In this document: piece by piece, positions 1 through 8,906 of the stretch
How the letters are laid out: the number at the start of each line of letters is the position of its first letter
Numbering within the stretch: the stretch's first letter is position 1
Assembly: GCF_000970285.1 (NCBI RefSeq)
Contig: NZ_CP009516.1
Location: 3,637,036-3,701,035 of the forward strand
DNA length: 64,000 bases
Origin: Methanosarcina horonobensis HB-1 = JCM 15518
GTDB taxonomy: Archaea; Halobacteriota; Methanosarcinia; Methanosarcinales; Methanosarcinaceae
Reading direction: 5' to 3'
The notes under the pieces: model-generated
What the model was told of the DNA's origin: nothing
The model's input: the letters and a program-made list of their open reading frames with translations, nothing else
Database searches by the model: none
Position numbers and translations under genes: made by a program

Positions 1-109
1 TCTTGCCTGCATTGGGGGGGCCGTAGATGCCGATACATGCTCCTTTTTTCTTGAAGAGTTTATTGAATATTTTTGAAAAGCTTACCTTAAATCGTTTTAT
101 CATATTCAT
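1..109 (-). CDS. Era-like GTP-binding protein, N-terminal fragment (runs off the window)
   Basis: Only the first 36 codons are inside the window. The ATG at 107-109 follows a GGAGG ribosome binding site at 116-120. The peptide begins with a basic, Phe/Lys-rich segment and then reads IGIYGPPNAGK, the start of a Walker A/G1 loop. The length of the basic leader and the GPPNAGK loop resemble the small archaeal Era-like GTPases; this is family recognition, and the G2-G5 motifs lie outside the window. Gene identity beyond a P-loop GTPase is inferred. Confidence 0.7.
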   Translation of the reverse strand, partial: MNMIKRFKVSFSKIFNKLFKKKGACIGIYGPPNAGK

Positions 110-437
110 GGCTTCCCTCCATTGGGAAAAGCATAACACCAAAGGATTTCTCGGATTGCTTTCCTGTATGGATTACTGGTGTTTTCGTGACCTTTTTATT
201 TAATTGATCATAGCATATAAATAATTTCCATTTGTTAAGCTGTGGGAATCGGAGAAATTGGAGATACTGACTTCTCCTTTTCAGTATACCTGGGATAAAC
301 AGCAGACCTGGGTCTTTCTATATAAAAAATAGAAAGTGCCTGCGTGAAATAACACCAGAATATAAATAAATTACTTCATATCGCCTGATTCCCGCAGAAA
401 TTTAACAAAAAGTTTTTGATAAAGAAAATGTTCAGCC

Positions 438-500
438 TGTCTGTAACTCATTTCCTATTGTCTGTAACTCATTTCCTATTGTCTGTAACTCATTTCCTAT
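438..500. repeat. 21-bp tandem repeat, three perfect copies
   Basis: The unit TGTCTGTAACTCATTTCCTA plus T occurs at 438-458, 459-479 and 480-500 without a mismatch. Perfect identity suggests recent slippage or duplication. No flanking gene remnants were seen. Confidence 0.9.
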
Positions 501-879
501 TAAATTTTTATGTTTTTACTGATTTTCAGTACTTTCCTTTATATCTTTTCCTATTTTTATTCATCATATCTTAAAAATATAAATGATCACTATCCTGTTA
601 AGGATTTTGCAGGCATCATTTATTAAATTCTCTTCCTGTTTTCTTGTTACCGTAGTTCGAAAAACCTGACCTGCTGAGCCTTAGTCCCTTGTCTTAACTC
701 ACCGCATACATACACCAGTGTTACTCTGTTACTCTACGCAGTTTCTGATGAGTAGTTCTAAGAATGCTTTCAATAGAGTCCCTCCAGAATTTTTTTGCTA
801 ATCGGGAAATTCAAGGTTGACTATTTACTCTTTTTTAGGGTTTTAATTGTATATTTACTTTATTTATTCAATTAAGAAG

Positions 880-923
880 ATTATATATGAGAATAGATTA
901 CATTATATATGAGAATAGACTAC
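880..923. repeat. 22-bp direct tandem repeat, two copies
   Basis: ATTATATATGAGAATAGAYTAC occurs at 880-901 and 902-923 with one C/T difference. The TATATATGAG core resembles a TATA box, so the duplication may have copied a promoter element, but no gene start follows closely. Confidence 0.85.
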
Positions 924-1275
924 CTTAGTCCCCTGATACCTAAAAAAAGGATTTTTTACTTCTTTCAAAAGTAGAACATTCTTTTATTAAAAAATCAATT
1001 TACCGGTTTTAAAAGAAGACAGGAGAAAGTATAGTGTTTTTTAAGAAAAATCAATTCTGTTTAGAGAAACAACTTATATTTTGAAGGCTTTTTTGTTAGA
1101 TCTTATTGTTTTCTCTTAACAGGGCTTAGGGATCATTATTACCTGGCTGATAGACAGGCTAAAGCTTCTACAGCGCAAAGGTAGAAAAACTGGAGATTCT
1201 ACTTTGGTGCCCTTGAGTAATATTAACAGATTAAATAGGAATTGCTAACAGGAACTTCTGGATTTCTTTCTCTTC

Positions 1276-1309
1276 AGGAGTATACTCACTTAAGGAGTAT
1301 ATTCACTTA
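1276..1309. repeat. 17-bp direct tandem repeat, two copies
   Basis: AGGAGTATAYTCACTTA occurs at 1276-1292 and 1293-1309. The second copy overlaps the last codons of the PhoU-type gene on the minus strand, so the duplication lies at its 3' end. Confidence 0.8.
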
Positions 1310-2298
1310 TCCTTTATTGCCGAATTTATAGCTATTTCAGCTATGTTAGAGCCAAGGTCTCCTATTCTTGAGAGGCTGTCTACTATAGTCCCGAGAGATA
1401 TCATGGTTTTGTGGGACTCAAGTTTAAGAATTGACGCATGCAGTTCAGTTACACGTAAACGCATACCATCGATACTGTCAATTACCTGGTTTGCAAGAGA
1501 AGTATCGGAGTTATACAGGGCATCCACCGCCTGCTCAACCAGTCCCATATACGTACTGCTAAGGTTCTCTATGACTTCCATTACATCTTTCCTCACAGGC
1601 TCCTGAATTTTTGATGCAACATTTGCTATCCTCTGGGAGTGATCTGCTATTCTTTCAATAGGACCTGCTGCCATTCTGAAGTCATGATATTCATCTATAC
1701 TTGTTTCAGAAGAGTCGGGCATTCTTCCTCCGCAGAGAATGGAACGGAACTGCTTGGAAATCAGAAGGCACAACCTGTCAACTTCATCATCCCTCTGGCT
1801 AACATCGAGAGCAAGGTCGTGGTCAGCAGTTTTGAGGGCTCTTATGGCATCCTTTTGCATGGAACCCGTAATCAGGAACATCCTGTGTATGCCTTTTTTA
1901 ATATGGAGTTCATTGGGATTGAGAAGATCCTGGATGACCACACAGTTTGAGCTTTCTTCAATAATTTCAGGTCCTATCAGCTTGTAACAGACTTTTCTAA
2001 TGACCTGTTTCTGCTCGGTAAGTATTCTTTTTGAGGTAAACTCTATCCGGTCATAGCCATAGAGGTATGCAGCAATAATATCCCTTTCCAGAGCTTTTGC
2101 TTCATAGCCTGTTACATCTATATGTTTCGTTTTTATCGTGCGCCCTTCAAGAATAGGGTCAATTAACAGTTTTCCGTCCGGCTGAGTATGGATGGATACT
2201 CTTGTCCCTGTTTCGATTCCTACTTTTTCGGCCCACTGTTTGGGTAGGGAAATAATATAAGTGGATCCGCCTGTCTGCTGTACTTTTCTGGTTTCTAT
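1303..2298 (-). CDS. PhoU-type phosphate uptake regulator with N-terminal AbrB/SpoVT-like domain; apparent AUA start
   Basis: About 331 residues. Residues 1-45 read ETRKVQQTGGSTYIISLPK, an AbrB/SpoVT-like DNA-binding start. Residues about 110-320 form the helical repeats of a PhoU domain, with many Asp/Glu residues. Known family role: coupling phosphate transport or phosphate signalling to gene expression. The reading frame is open from the stop at 1303 to an in-frame TAA at 2314-2316. Between that TAA and the conserved ETRKV there is no ATG, GTG or TTG; AUA at 2296-2298 sits where homologues have Met and follows GGGGA by 6 nt. Alternatives are an internal GTG at 1939-1941, which would delete the AbrB domain, or a start-codon mutation. 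The gene diverges from aroK. Confidence 0.75.
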   Translation of the reverse strand: METRKVQQTGGSTYIISLPKQWAEKVGIETGTRVSIHTQPDGKLLIDPILEGRTIKTKHIDVTGYEAKALERDIIAAYLYGYDRIEFTSKRILTEQKQVIRKVCYKLIGPEIIEESSNCVVIQDLLNPNELHIKKGIHRMFLITGSMQKDAIRALKTADHDLALDVSQRDDEVDRLCLLISKQFRSILCGGRMPDSSETSIDEYHDFRMAAGPIERIADHSQRIANVASKIQEPVRKDVMEVIENLSSTYMGLVEQAVDALYNSDTSLANQVIDSIDGMRLRVTELHASILKLESHKTMISLGTIVDSLSRIGDLGSNIAEIAINSAIKDK

Positions 2299-2563
2299 AT
2301 GGATTCCCCGTTTTTACTTGCTCAGGCCAGGCCTGGAAATAGATGGAAGTAAGATGAAAATTGGATGATACTTAGTTAATATGTATAACTATTTATAATG
2401 TGTAGATAAGAAGATAATATATATACAATTCGGTATTACTATTTATATCCTGAAGAGTTTTTCTTTTTTTGGGAGTAATTCCTGAGTTCTGTATTTAAGT
2501 TTATCCCATTCTCTGCTCGGAAGAGAGGTAAAAAATATTAAAGAGCAGAGCATTCTGGACTTA

Positions 2564-3445
2564 ATGACACTTAAAGGGCATGCCTGCGCTTTCGGAGCTG
2601 GGACAATAATAAACGCCATAGCCACCTGGAAAGGTGCGGCATTCGGAATAGATTTAAAAACCTTTGCAGAGGTGAAACTCTCGGAAGGTGAATTGGTAAT
2701 TACTGGTTCAATTGAAGAAATGCCTGAAGGAGATACTCGCCTAATAGAACACTGCGTTGAACTCGTCCTTGAGAGATTCGGGCTTGAACTCGGAGGCACT
2801 ATAAGGACAGGGAGTGAAATTCCCCTTGCAGGAGGGCTCAAGAGCAGCAGTGCTGCAGCAAATGCTTCAGTCCTTGCAACCCTCCGGGCTGTCGGGGAGA
2901 CAATGCCCTCTCTTGAGATAGTAAAACTGGGTGTAAAGGCTGCAAAGGAAGTAGGGGTTACGATAACAGGAGCTTTTGACGATGCCTGCGCCTCCTTTTT
3001 AGGAGGGATTGTAATCACTGACAACCGAAAGATGGAACTTATCAGACGCGAAGAAGCCGATTCAAAAGTCCTGATATTTGCTCCGGCAAAAAAGGCTTTC
3101 AGCGCGAGTACGAATGTTAAACGGTCACAATTGATTGCACCATATGTGGAAATGGCATACGAGCTCGCTCTCGCAGGAGAATACGAGCGTGCAATGACGC
3201 TTAACGGCTTTCTCTACTGCGGAGCTCTTGGGTTTGATACCGAACATATGCTCAGGGCTCTGGAATGTGGAGTTAAAGGAGTAAGCCTTTCCGGAACAGG
3301 CCCTTCTTACGCAGCCCTGGTAAAAGCCGAGCAGGTGAAAGAGCTTAAATCAGCCTGGGAAAGCTGCGGCATGGAAGGAAGAGTTATAGAAACCAGTATA
3401 AATAACAGAGATGCGATATCCTTTAACAGAGAGGGATCCTTTTGA
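2564..3445 (+). CDS. aroK: Archaeal shikimate kinase (GHMP family)
   Basis: 293 residues. It phosphorylates shikimate with ATP in the chorismate pathway. Archaea use a GHMP-superfamily enzyme unrelated to bacterial AroK. The GHMP ATP-binding motif appears as PLAGGLKSSSAAANA near residue 90, and a C-terminal LSGTGPSYAAL motif near residue 248 matches the third GHMP motif. The start gives the expected MTLKGHACAFGAGT N-terminus. The stop codon overlaps the TTG start of the chorismate mutase gene by 4 nt, so the two are translationally coupled. Confidence 0.93.
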   Translation: MTLKGHACAFGAGTIINAIATWKGAAFGIDLKTFAEVKLSEGELVITGSIEEMPEGDTRLIEHCVELVLERFGLELGGTIRTGSEIPLAGGLKSSSAAANASVLATLRAVGETMPSLEIVKLGVKAAKEVGVTITGAFDDACASFLGGIVITDNRKMELIRREEADSKVLIFAPAKKAFSASTNVKRSQLIAPYVEMAYELALAGEYERAMTLNGFLYCGALGFDTEHMLRALECGVKGVSLSGTGPSYAALVKAEQVKELKSAWESCGMEGRVIETSINNRDAISFNREGSF

Positions 3446-3729
3446 GTGAACTTGAAGCCGTCCGCAAAGAAGTAGAGGAGATTGACAGGGAAATCCTGTC
3501 CCTTATTGACAGAAGGGTTAACCTTGCTGAGAGAATACTTGAATCAAAAAGAATAAATGGAACTTCCATAAATGACCGTAAACAAAACGAGGTTGTAATT
3601 AACAGGGCATTAAATGCTGCAACCGAACTCAACCTTGATGTAGGATCGATAAAGGAAATTTTTGAAATTCTTATAAGGATGAGTATCGAACGCCAGAACG
3701 AGTTAAGTGGAAAGGGAAGCCTGCCCTGA
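3442..3729 (+). CDS. Chorismate mutase (AroQ class)
   Basis: 95 residues, typical of a single AroQ helical domain. It converts chorismate to prephenate for Phe/Tyr synthesis. The N-terminal helix reads [19 protein letters not shown] and is followed by RILESKR, the usual basic positions of the active site. The start is TTG at 3442, overlapping the aroK stop (TTGA), with GAGGG just upstream. Co-transcription with aroK fits the pathway order. Confidence 0.9.
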   Translation: MSELEAVRKEVEEIDREILSLIDRRVNLAERILESKRINGTSINDRKQNEVVINRALNAATELNLDVGSIKEIFEILIRMSIERQNELSGKGSLP

Positions 3730-3749
3730 TTGCCTCAAAGGAGCAAAAA

Positions 3750-4145
3750 ATGGTCGATATTTCACTGATTATGGGCTCTGAGTCAGACAGGGCAATCGCC
3801 AATCGTGCGGTTTCCGTAATTGAAAAAACCAAATATACTTACGAAGTGATGGTTATCTCTGCCCACAGGAACCCTGACGAGCTTGACAGCTATATCTCGA
3901 ACACGGACGCAAAAGTCTTTATTACAATAGCAGGTCTATCGGCAGCCCTCCCTGGAGTTGTTGCCTCCAAGACTAAAAAGCCTGTAATAGGTGTACCTGT
4001 AAGCGCAAAACTAGGCGGGCTTGATGCCCTTCTTTCCATCGCCCAGATGCCTCCTGGTGTGCCTGTAGGAAGTGTAGGGATTGACAACGGGGCAAACGGG
4101 GCATATCTTGCCCTGAGGATTCTGGATTTAATTGGAACTCCTTAA
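3750..4145 (+). CDS. purE: N5-carboxyaminoimidazole ribonucleotide mutase (PurE)
   Basis: 131 residues, slightly short for PurE. It acts in de novo purine synthesis, moving the carboxyl group of N5-CAIR to give CAIR. The [10 protein letters not shown] motif (residues 8-17), SAHRNPDEL near residue 38 and the Gly/Pro-rich [14 protein letters not shown] segment near residue 62 are the family signatures. It lies 20 nt after the chorismate mutase gene and is probably in the same operon. An AAAGGAGCAAAAA ribosome binding site precedes the ATG. Confidence 0.93.
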   Translation: MVDISLIMGSESDRAIANRAVSVIEKTKYTYEVMVISAHRNPDELDSYISNTDAKVFITIAGLSAALPGVVASKTKKPVIGVPVSAKLGGLDALLSIAQMPPGVPVGSVGIDNGANGAYLALRILDLIGTP

Positions 4146-4178
4146 GAACACTCAGAATTCCAGTTTCTAATTTGTTCG

Positions 4179-4235
4179 CTGGGGAGTTAAATTCCCGAAA
4201 CATTTTTTCATATTTTTACGTTTTTTATCATATTT
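4179..4235 (+). terminator. Probable terminator of the aroK-purE operon
   Basis: A short GGGGA-GTTAAA-TTCCC hairpin is followed by several T-runs (CATTTTTTCATATTTTTACG and beyond), the arrangement expected for T-rich archaeal termination. The next gene converges from the other strand. Confidence 0.45.
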
Positions 4236-4582
4236 TACTCTTCTAGTCCCATCTTTATGGAGTGATATTAAAAGATGTAGAATAACAGGCATCTGATTTG
4301 AAAAAGGAGCTCTGGGAAACATCTGGAGAAGGAGTCTTCCTGCAGAACGCAATTTCTCAGATGCCAGATAAATAATATGATTCCATATATATAAAATTAA
4401 TATTATACTGAGTACTGAAATACATTCAGCTATGGGATCAGGTTAAAAAGTAAAAAAGCTTCCTGTTATTCACAGGATCTGGCTGCACGGGCTCAGGCTT
4501 ATCAAGGGCAGGTGTTTCGGATATAAAGTTGAGGCTGCTTTCAGCTTTCTGATACTTATGGAAAATCAGTTCATGTCAGAAA
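4236..4582. other. Intergenic region, nothing recognised
   Basis: AT-rich spacer between the convergent purE operon and dph6. No open frame with a ribosome binding site or recognisable motif was seen. Confidence 0.4.
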
Positions 4583-5254
4583 TCAGTTCTTGTCAACAAG
4601 TCTTGCATCCAGGATCTTTAAGGAGCCTGTGTCGCCTTCCCATTCAATTTCACTTTTCACTATTTCTATGCGCTTTTTGAAGAAAGGTGCGTCAAGGACA
4701 ACGGTTTCGTATTCTCCGCCTTCCCCTGCCATATGAACCATGTACCTGCGGTTAAGGGCTTTGAGATTTTCTATTGAGTTCACATTAATAGGGCGTCCAA
4801 GCCAGGACTTATCGAGACCCTCGGCTGCAACTCTCACAATCCTTATATCAAGAACTTTTGCCATCTCATTCAGGAGCTCTTCAGGATCTTTATGCCAGAG
4901 AGGAGCATACACTTTAAGTCCGAGAGAATCGCAAATCTTCTGTACCCTGCTCGCCTGGTACTGCGACTCAATAGCGCCTACGGATACTCCATCCACATTC
5001 ACTTTCCTCAGGGCAAGGGTAAGGTCATCCAGTTCAAGTTCTTTGATTCCGCTGGACTGCTGCTGAATCAACGGGATTTCACTGGCGGCAGAGATGAGTT
5101 CTACCATGTGGAGGTTGATTGAATGGTACATATAGGAGTCGTCCCTTGCGGGAATAATATTAATGAGGTGAGTAACCTCATGCCCCTCTTCAAGGGCTTT
5201 TTGAATGGCAAAGACCGAGTCCTTGCCGCCAGAAATCAGTGCTGCGAGTTTCAT
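4583..5254 (-). CDS. dph6: Diphthamide synthesis ATP-pyrophosphatase (Dph6 / MJ0570 family)
   Basis: About 223 residues. The N-terminal PP-loop SGGKDS (residues 8-13) marks an N-type ATP pyrophosphatase. The HLINIIPARDDSYMYH segment and the C-terminal GEGGEYETVVLDAPFF motif are typical of the MJ0570/Dph6 family, which amidates diphthine on elongation factor 2 in eukaryotes. The second ATG (5254) was preferred because GAGG lies 6 nt upstream; ATG at 5260 overlaps that site. dphB, an earlier step of the same pathway, lies 2.4 kb away. The role in archaea is inferred from homology. Confidence 0.82.
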   Translation of the reverse strand: MKLAALISGGKDSVFAIQKALEEGHEVTHLINIIPARDDSYMYHSINLHMVELISAASEIPLIQQQSSGIKELELDDLTLALRKVNVDGVSVGAIESQYQASRVQKICDSLGLKVYAPLWHKDPEELLNEMAKVLDIRIVRVAAEGLDKSWLGRPINVNSIENLKALNRRYMVHMAGEGGEYETVVLDAPFFKKRIEIVKSEIEWEGDTGSLKILDARLVDKN

Positions 5255-5385
5255 CTGCATCCTCTTCCATAAATCTATTTTTTCGTACTTCCAGGTTATG
5301 ACTTGGGATTATAGTTCGTGGATCATTATAATATTTTATATGTTTTTCCCTTTTGGCATTCATCATCCACAGACTTTTTACGAGC

Positions 5386-6285
5386 TCAGCTCTCTGCCTC
5401 CAGCTTTCCAAAATTGGCTTCATAACGGGATTTCATTTCTTCCCAGGTTGGAAGGCTGGTCTGGCAGCCTCTTGTCTGCACGGCAAAAGAAGCTACTGTT
5501 GAGCCTATTTTTCCACAAGTGGGAAGGGAATAACCTCTTGTGTATGCCAGCAGAAAACCTGCCCTGTAAGCATCTCCTGCTCCTGTAGGATCTACAGCCT
5601 TTACAGAGACTACAGGAATTGCCCATTCTTCGCTGTCTTTGTAGATCCTGCTGCCTTCCGCATCATAGGTAACAACAATAATATCAATCATGGATCTGAG
5701 TTCGAAAAAGCTCTTTCCTGTCATCTCTGAAACCCGCCTGATTTCATGCCTGTTTGCAAAGAGAATGTCGGTGTGGGCGAGAATTATCTCGAGATTCTCT
5801 TTTGAGTAAGTGACCAGATCCTGTCCGGGATCAAAGGATACAAATCCGGAGATTTGTGCTATCTTTGCATTATAGACGCAATCTGCCGTTGCCAGGTGGA
5901 CAAAATCTGCAGGTTCGGGTTCCAGCTCTTTGAATTTTGAGGAAGCTCCCCAGTAAAAGTACGTTGTCTGGTTATCTTTCCTATCAGTAAAAATGAAAGC
6001 CTTGGAGATTTTTCTGTCTTCAATACTGTAGAGGCGGGAAAGGTCAACGCATGCTTCCTTAAGAAGCTTCTCGTATCCCGAGCTTGAAAAATCCGTGCCA
6101 ACAGGAGATATCAGCTGGCTTTTTCCTCCCAGCTTTGCAATGGCAACTGCGATGTTTGCAGCCCCTCCCCCAGGATACTCTTCATAGTCAATTATAGGGG
6201 AAGATTCGTTTTTTCCTGCGATATTTTCAACATCTACGATATAATCAAGGGCAGTATGCCCTACTACGGAGATAGTTCTGTCCAT
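5386..6285 (-). CDS. PfkB-family carbohydrate/nucleoside kinase
   Basis: 299 residues, a full-length ribokinase-family enzyme. The N-terminal family motif reads PGGGAANIAVAIAKLGG from residue 38. The C-terminal DPTGAGDAYRAGFL near residue 235 carries the catalytic Asp and anion hole. The substrate cannot be decided from sequence; candidates are a sugar or nucleoside. It lies upstream of dph6 on the same strand, separated by 125 nt. A compact structured region sits about 130 nt upstream on the same strand and could be a leader or an independent RNA. Confidence 0.85.
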   Translation of the reverse strand: MDRTISVVGHTALDYIVDVENIAGKNESSPIIDYEEYPGGGAANIAVAIAKLGGKSQLISPVGTDFSSSGYEKLLKEACVDLSRLYSIEDRKISKAFIFTDRKDNQTTYFYWGASSKFKELEPEPADFVHLATADCVYNAKIAQISGFVSFDPGQDLVTYSKENLEIILAHTDILFANRHEIRRVSEMTGKSFFELRSMIDIIVVTYDAEGSRIYKDSEEWAIPVVSVKAVDPTGAGDAYRAGFLLAYTRGYSLPTCGKIGSTVASFAVQTRGCQTSLPTWEEMKSRYEANFGKLEAES

Positions 6286-6414
6286 GCAGTTTCCTCTTTT
6301 TTACGGGTCTGGGAGAAGCTCGAGAGTTTTTGAGATTGCGTACTTTGAGATCGAACATATTCTTAAAAGTTGAGTAAAGTAAAAACTCAGGAAAAGATAA
6401 AATTAGTGATTTTA

Positions 6415-6545
6415 TCCGTTTCTGCCGTGGCAGACAGCACGACGGGTCCTCTATTTTAAGCCAGAGATTCATTGAGCCCTGGCTATGCGACGCTGCCTGG
6501 ATGGACGTCGCACAAGGTACACCTTCCTCTGCCCCGGCAATTTAA
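6415..6545 (-). ncRNA. Candidate structured RNA (four consecutive hairpins) upstream of the PfkB-family gene
   Basis: Four perfect inverted repeats lie within about 105 nt: 6421-6434 (TCTGCC/GGCAGA), 6459-6464 with 6479-6484 (AGCCAG/CTGGCT), 6486-6492 with 6506-6512 (TGCGACG/CGTCGCA) and 6514-6518 with 6521-6525 (AAGGT/ACCTT). The block is GC-rich in AT-rich surroundings and has no coding frame. The minus strand is preferred because it then lies in the leader of the downstream kinase gene. It could be a riboswitch, an sRNA or a mobile palindromic repeat. It does not match tRNA, 5S or SRP RNA features known to me. Confidence 0.5.
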
Positions 6546-6568
6546 TAGGTTTAAAGGAAAGAACCTGT

Positions 6569-6958
6569 TTATTTGTTTGCCTTGCCTTTTTGCTGCTGTT
6601 CGCCTTTTTCTCCTGACCTTTCGAATTCCGTGACTTCGACAACTGTCAACGGAACATCGCGGAGAGACTTTCCTATGACGGATTTTGCGATCCTTTCCGC
6701 ATGTTCTGCAGATTCGGCATCAAAAACCTTCATTTCGAAAATAAGCCCTACAAGTGCGGTGTTTGCTGCTATGAAAACACTGCTGAAAGGCTCACCGCAT
6801 GCCGGACAGGATGTAGTTCCCACATCTACCTCTACAAAATCAAGTTTGGGGTTCAGGCGCTTTCCAGCCTCAGAAATCGCAACCCCTATTGCATCATCAG
6901 CTGTTTTTACATCTCTAACCAACCAAGCTGCTTCAAGTACCACATGAAAGTTCTTCAT
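6569..6958 (-). CDS. DUF555 / UPF0212 family protein
   Basis: 129 residues. The N-terminus [20 protein letters not shown] and the central [15 protein letters not shown] are hallmarks of the archaeal UPF0212 (DUF555) family, whose function is unknown. A single CPAC pair near residue 53 could bind a metal or be redox active. The last 15 residues are a Lys/Gln/Gly-rich tail. The gene stands alone between other minus-strand genes. Confidence 0.9.
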   Translation of the reverse strand: MKNFHVVLEAAWLVRDVKTADDAIGVAISEAGKRLNPKLDFVEVDVGTTSCPACGEPFSSVFIAANTALVGLIFEMKVFDAESAEHAERIAKSVIGKSLRDVPLTVVEVTEFERSGEKGEQQQKGKANK

Positions 6959-7220
6959 AATTTTCCACCATAATTATTGGTATACATTCTTAAAATTATC
7001 CCCGAATAGGGAAAAGTTACGAAACCTGAGGAATAGAGTGAAGTATGTTAATTATTTCGGTTTCGAATACGTGTTTGTATTTATAAGTTTTACGTATTAT
7101 ATGGTTTTTCAGTTTAAGCTTTTGGCTTTTTAATTTTGACTTATAAGTGTTAAAACCTCGTTTAGTAATAAAATCTTGTTTATTAGTGTTACACTTAGTT
7201 TATAAGTTTTAGCATCTTAT

Positions 7221-7502
7221 TTATATTGTAAAAAGGGTTTCGTCATCTACTGCAAAGACCCCGAGCTTTACTCCAGCATCAAGCCAGGCATGCCCATAGC
7301 TGAAAGAAGCAAGGGCATTCACAGGGTCCTCATTTTCAAGGAAATAGATTCCATCTTTATAATAAGCTTCTGCCATTGTGTAATAATCCTCTGCTACAGC
7401 ATGCATATGGGAGTTAGGGATTGGAGAGTACTTTGCTTTCTGCAATGCTCTTTTTAACATATTCTCATATCGGTTAACCTTTTCATTTAAATCAGCAGGC
7501 AT
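7221..7502 (-). CDS. DUF357 family protein
   Basis: About 93 residues, all helical in appearance. It contains the DYYTMAEAYYKDGIYFLEN and NALASFSYGHAWLDAG segments typical of the archaeal DUF357 family of unknown function. ATG at 7502 is preferred over the in-frame GTG at 7511 because a GGTGAT site sits 5 nt upstream. The next gene on this strand is dphB upstream, about 135 nt away. Confidence 0.85.
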   Translation of the reverse strand: MPADLNEKVNRYENMLKRALQKAKYSPIPNSHMHAVAEDYYTMAEAYYKDGIYFLENEDPVNALASFSYGHAWLDAGVKLGVFAVDDETLFTI

Positions 7503-7645
7503 CTTGATCACCAGATAACCAGTTTAGGAGTTATTCAATTGGTTTTTATAAAGTAGAGTTTATTCGACCGATATTTATTCAAATTGGCTAAATTCAAATT
7601 CAGTTCTTACTTAACTGGACTTATTTGATTTCTTTATATTCAGTT

Positions 7646-8446
7646 TCATTCGATATTTTCCATTATTTCTTCAGGCCCGGCTGCAAGTTTGACAAGGGCT
7701 TCGGCTTCAAGAAAATGCAATTTTCCCGGAACTACAAGAATATGAAGAGGTTTTCCGAAATCAAAATTCTTCAGGTTTTCTGCATAGTCAGCTTTTACCA
7801 AAGGCTTTTCCGAGCCTGCTCTTGCTATTCCCACAGCAACAGCCCTGTTCATTACTTCTTCTCCTCTTTTTCTTTCAACCTCAAGGAGAAGTTCAAGAGC
7901 AAGGTTAACGGACATATATCCTTTTTCGTTATCAATATCCAGAAAAACAAGAGTGTGAAGTCCAAGTTCGGAGTTTTGTTTTATGGTATCGTAGGGTGTT
8001 TCTGAAACGACTTTTGTCCCTCGCCTGCTTTCGTAAGGATATGGGATACTTGCAGACTTTCCAAAGCGGTAGTTCTGAAGCCCTGTAAGCCCTGAGACAG
8101 CTGAAGTAATGGATGCTCCGTGAATCAGGCGAGTTTCTATCCCGAGATTTTTAGCCCTGAGGCGCAGGTCAACGTGAGTTGTGGAGACCATTGTATCTCC
8201 ACCTGTTAGGAAAGCTATATTTTTATCTTTTGCATTATCAAGCCACTCAGGCTGCTGTTCCACGTCTTCCCTTGAGAGTAAATGGACCTGCTTTCCGTAA
8301 AGTTTCTCCATTTTTTCAGGAGTTGTCCCCATGAGGTGGGAAGTATAAAACTCAGCGTACACGAGGTCAGCTTCCCGGATAGCTTCAAGTCCTTTTAAGG
8401 AAACATCATATTCGTCAAAAAGGCCCAGTCCTATAAATGTGAGCAT
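7646..8446 (-). CDS. dphB: Diphthine synthase
   Basis: 266 residues, the usual family length. It transfers methyl groups from S-adenosylmethionine to the modified histidine of aEF-2 in diphthamide synthesis. The N-terminal MLTFIGLGLFDEYDVSLKGL and the FLTGGDTMVSTTHVDLRLRA motif near residue 78 are diagnostic of the tetrapyrrole-methylase fold in this family. It acts before the Dph6-type amidation step encoded nearby. Confidence 0.95.
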   Translation of the reverse strand: MLTFIGLGLFDEYDVSLKGLEAIREADLVYAEFYTSHLMGTTPEKMEKLYGKQVHLLSREDVEQQPEWLDNAKDKNIAFLTGGDTMVSTTHVDLRLRAKNLGIETRLIHGASITSAVSGLTGLQNYRFGKSASIPYPYESRRGTKVVSETPYDTIKQNSELGLHTLVFLDIDNEKGYMSVNLALELLLEVERKRGEEVMNRAVAVGIARAGSEKPLVKADYAENLKNFDFGKPLHILVVPGKLHFLEAEALVKLAAGPEEIMENIE

Positions 8447-8610
8447 AACCCGCTTTAAGAGCTTATTGGTTTAAAACTTTTGGCGCCGCAAACTAATCGG
8501 AGAATCTATGAGTGTGAGTCAAGGATTTGCGGATACGCTCAACATATTTATATCTAAAAATTAATAATAGCAATGAGACTTACAATCTCAGTTTTTGGAG
8601 ATGATCTTTT

Positions 8611-8853
8611 ATGGTTAAGGTTACGCTTATTCATGCCAGCTGGTGTACGGCCTGTCCGGCAACACGCAGGCTCTGGAAAGACCTTAAATCAGAGTACGAT
8701 TTCGAGTATGAAGAAGTAGATGTAGAGAGTCCTGAGGGACAGGCTCTTATTGATAAGCACGGCATAGTTGGCGTCCCTACAACTCTTATTGATGGAGAGC
8801 CTGCATTTACAGGACTTCCTAAAAAAGCCGACGCCATAGCTCGCATTAAATGA
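8611..8853 (+). CDS. Thioredoxin/glutaredoxin-like protein
   Basis: 80 residues, the size of the small archaeal thioredoxin/glutaredoxin-like proteins. The active site is WCTAC (Cys12 and Cys15), with cis-Pro in the GVPTTLIDG loop near residue 56. It lies 53 nt upstream of a thioredoxin reductase gene, so the two likely form a reductase-thioredoxin pair. A GGAGATGATC site precedes the ATG. No signal peptide, so cytoplasmic. Confidence 0.9.
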   Translation: MVKVTLIHASWCTACPATRRLWKDLKSEYDFEYEEVDVESPEGQALIDKHGIVGVPTTLIDGEPAFTGLPKKADAIARIK

Positions 8854-8906
8854 AAGTATGCCAGGCTTTATTTTTTTGAACTCATTTTCTATTTATGGGA
8901 GGTATT

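Larger units (their letters stand above)
110..1302. other. 1.2 kb AT-rich intergenic region
   Basis: No convincing coding frame. It separates two minus-strand genes and contains three short perfect or near-perfect tandem repeats, listed separately. The region is T/A rich with several T-runs. A small RNA is possible, but no strong GC-rich fold was seen. Confidence 0.5.

Noticed and set aside
438-500. Possible CRISPR array
   Set aside because: 21-bp units are contiguous and lack spacers.
6415-6545. RNase P RNA or SRP RNA
   Set aside because: The region is too short and lacks the conserved core motifs of these RNAs as I know them.
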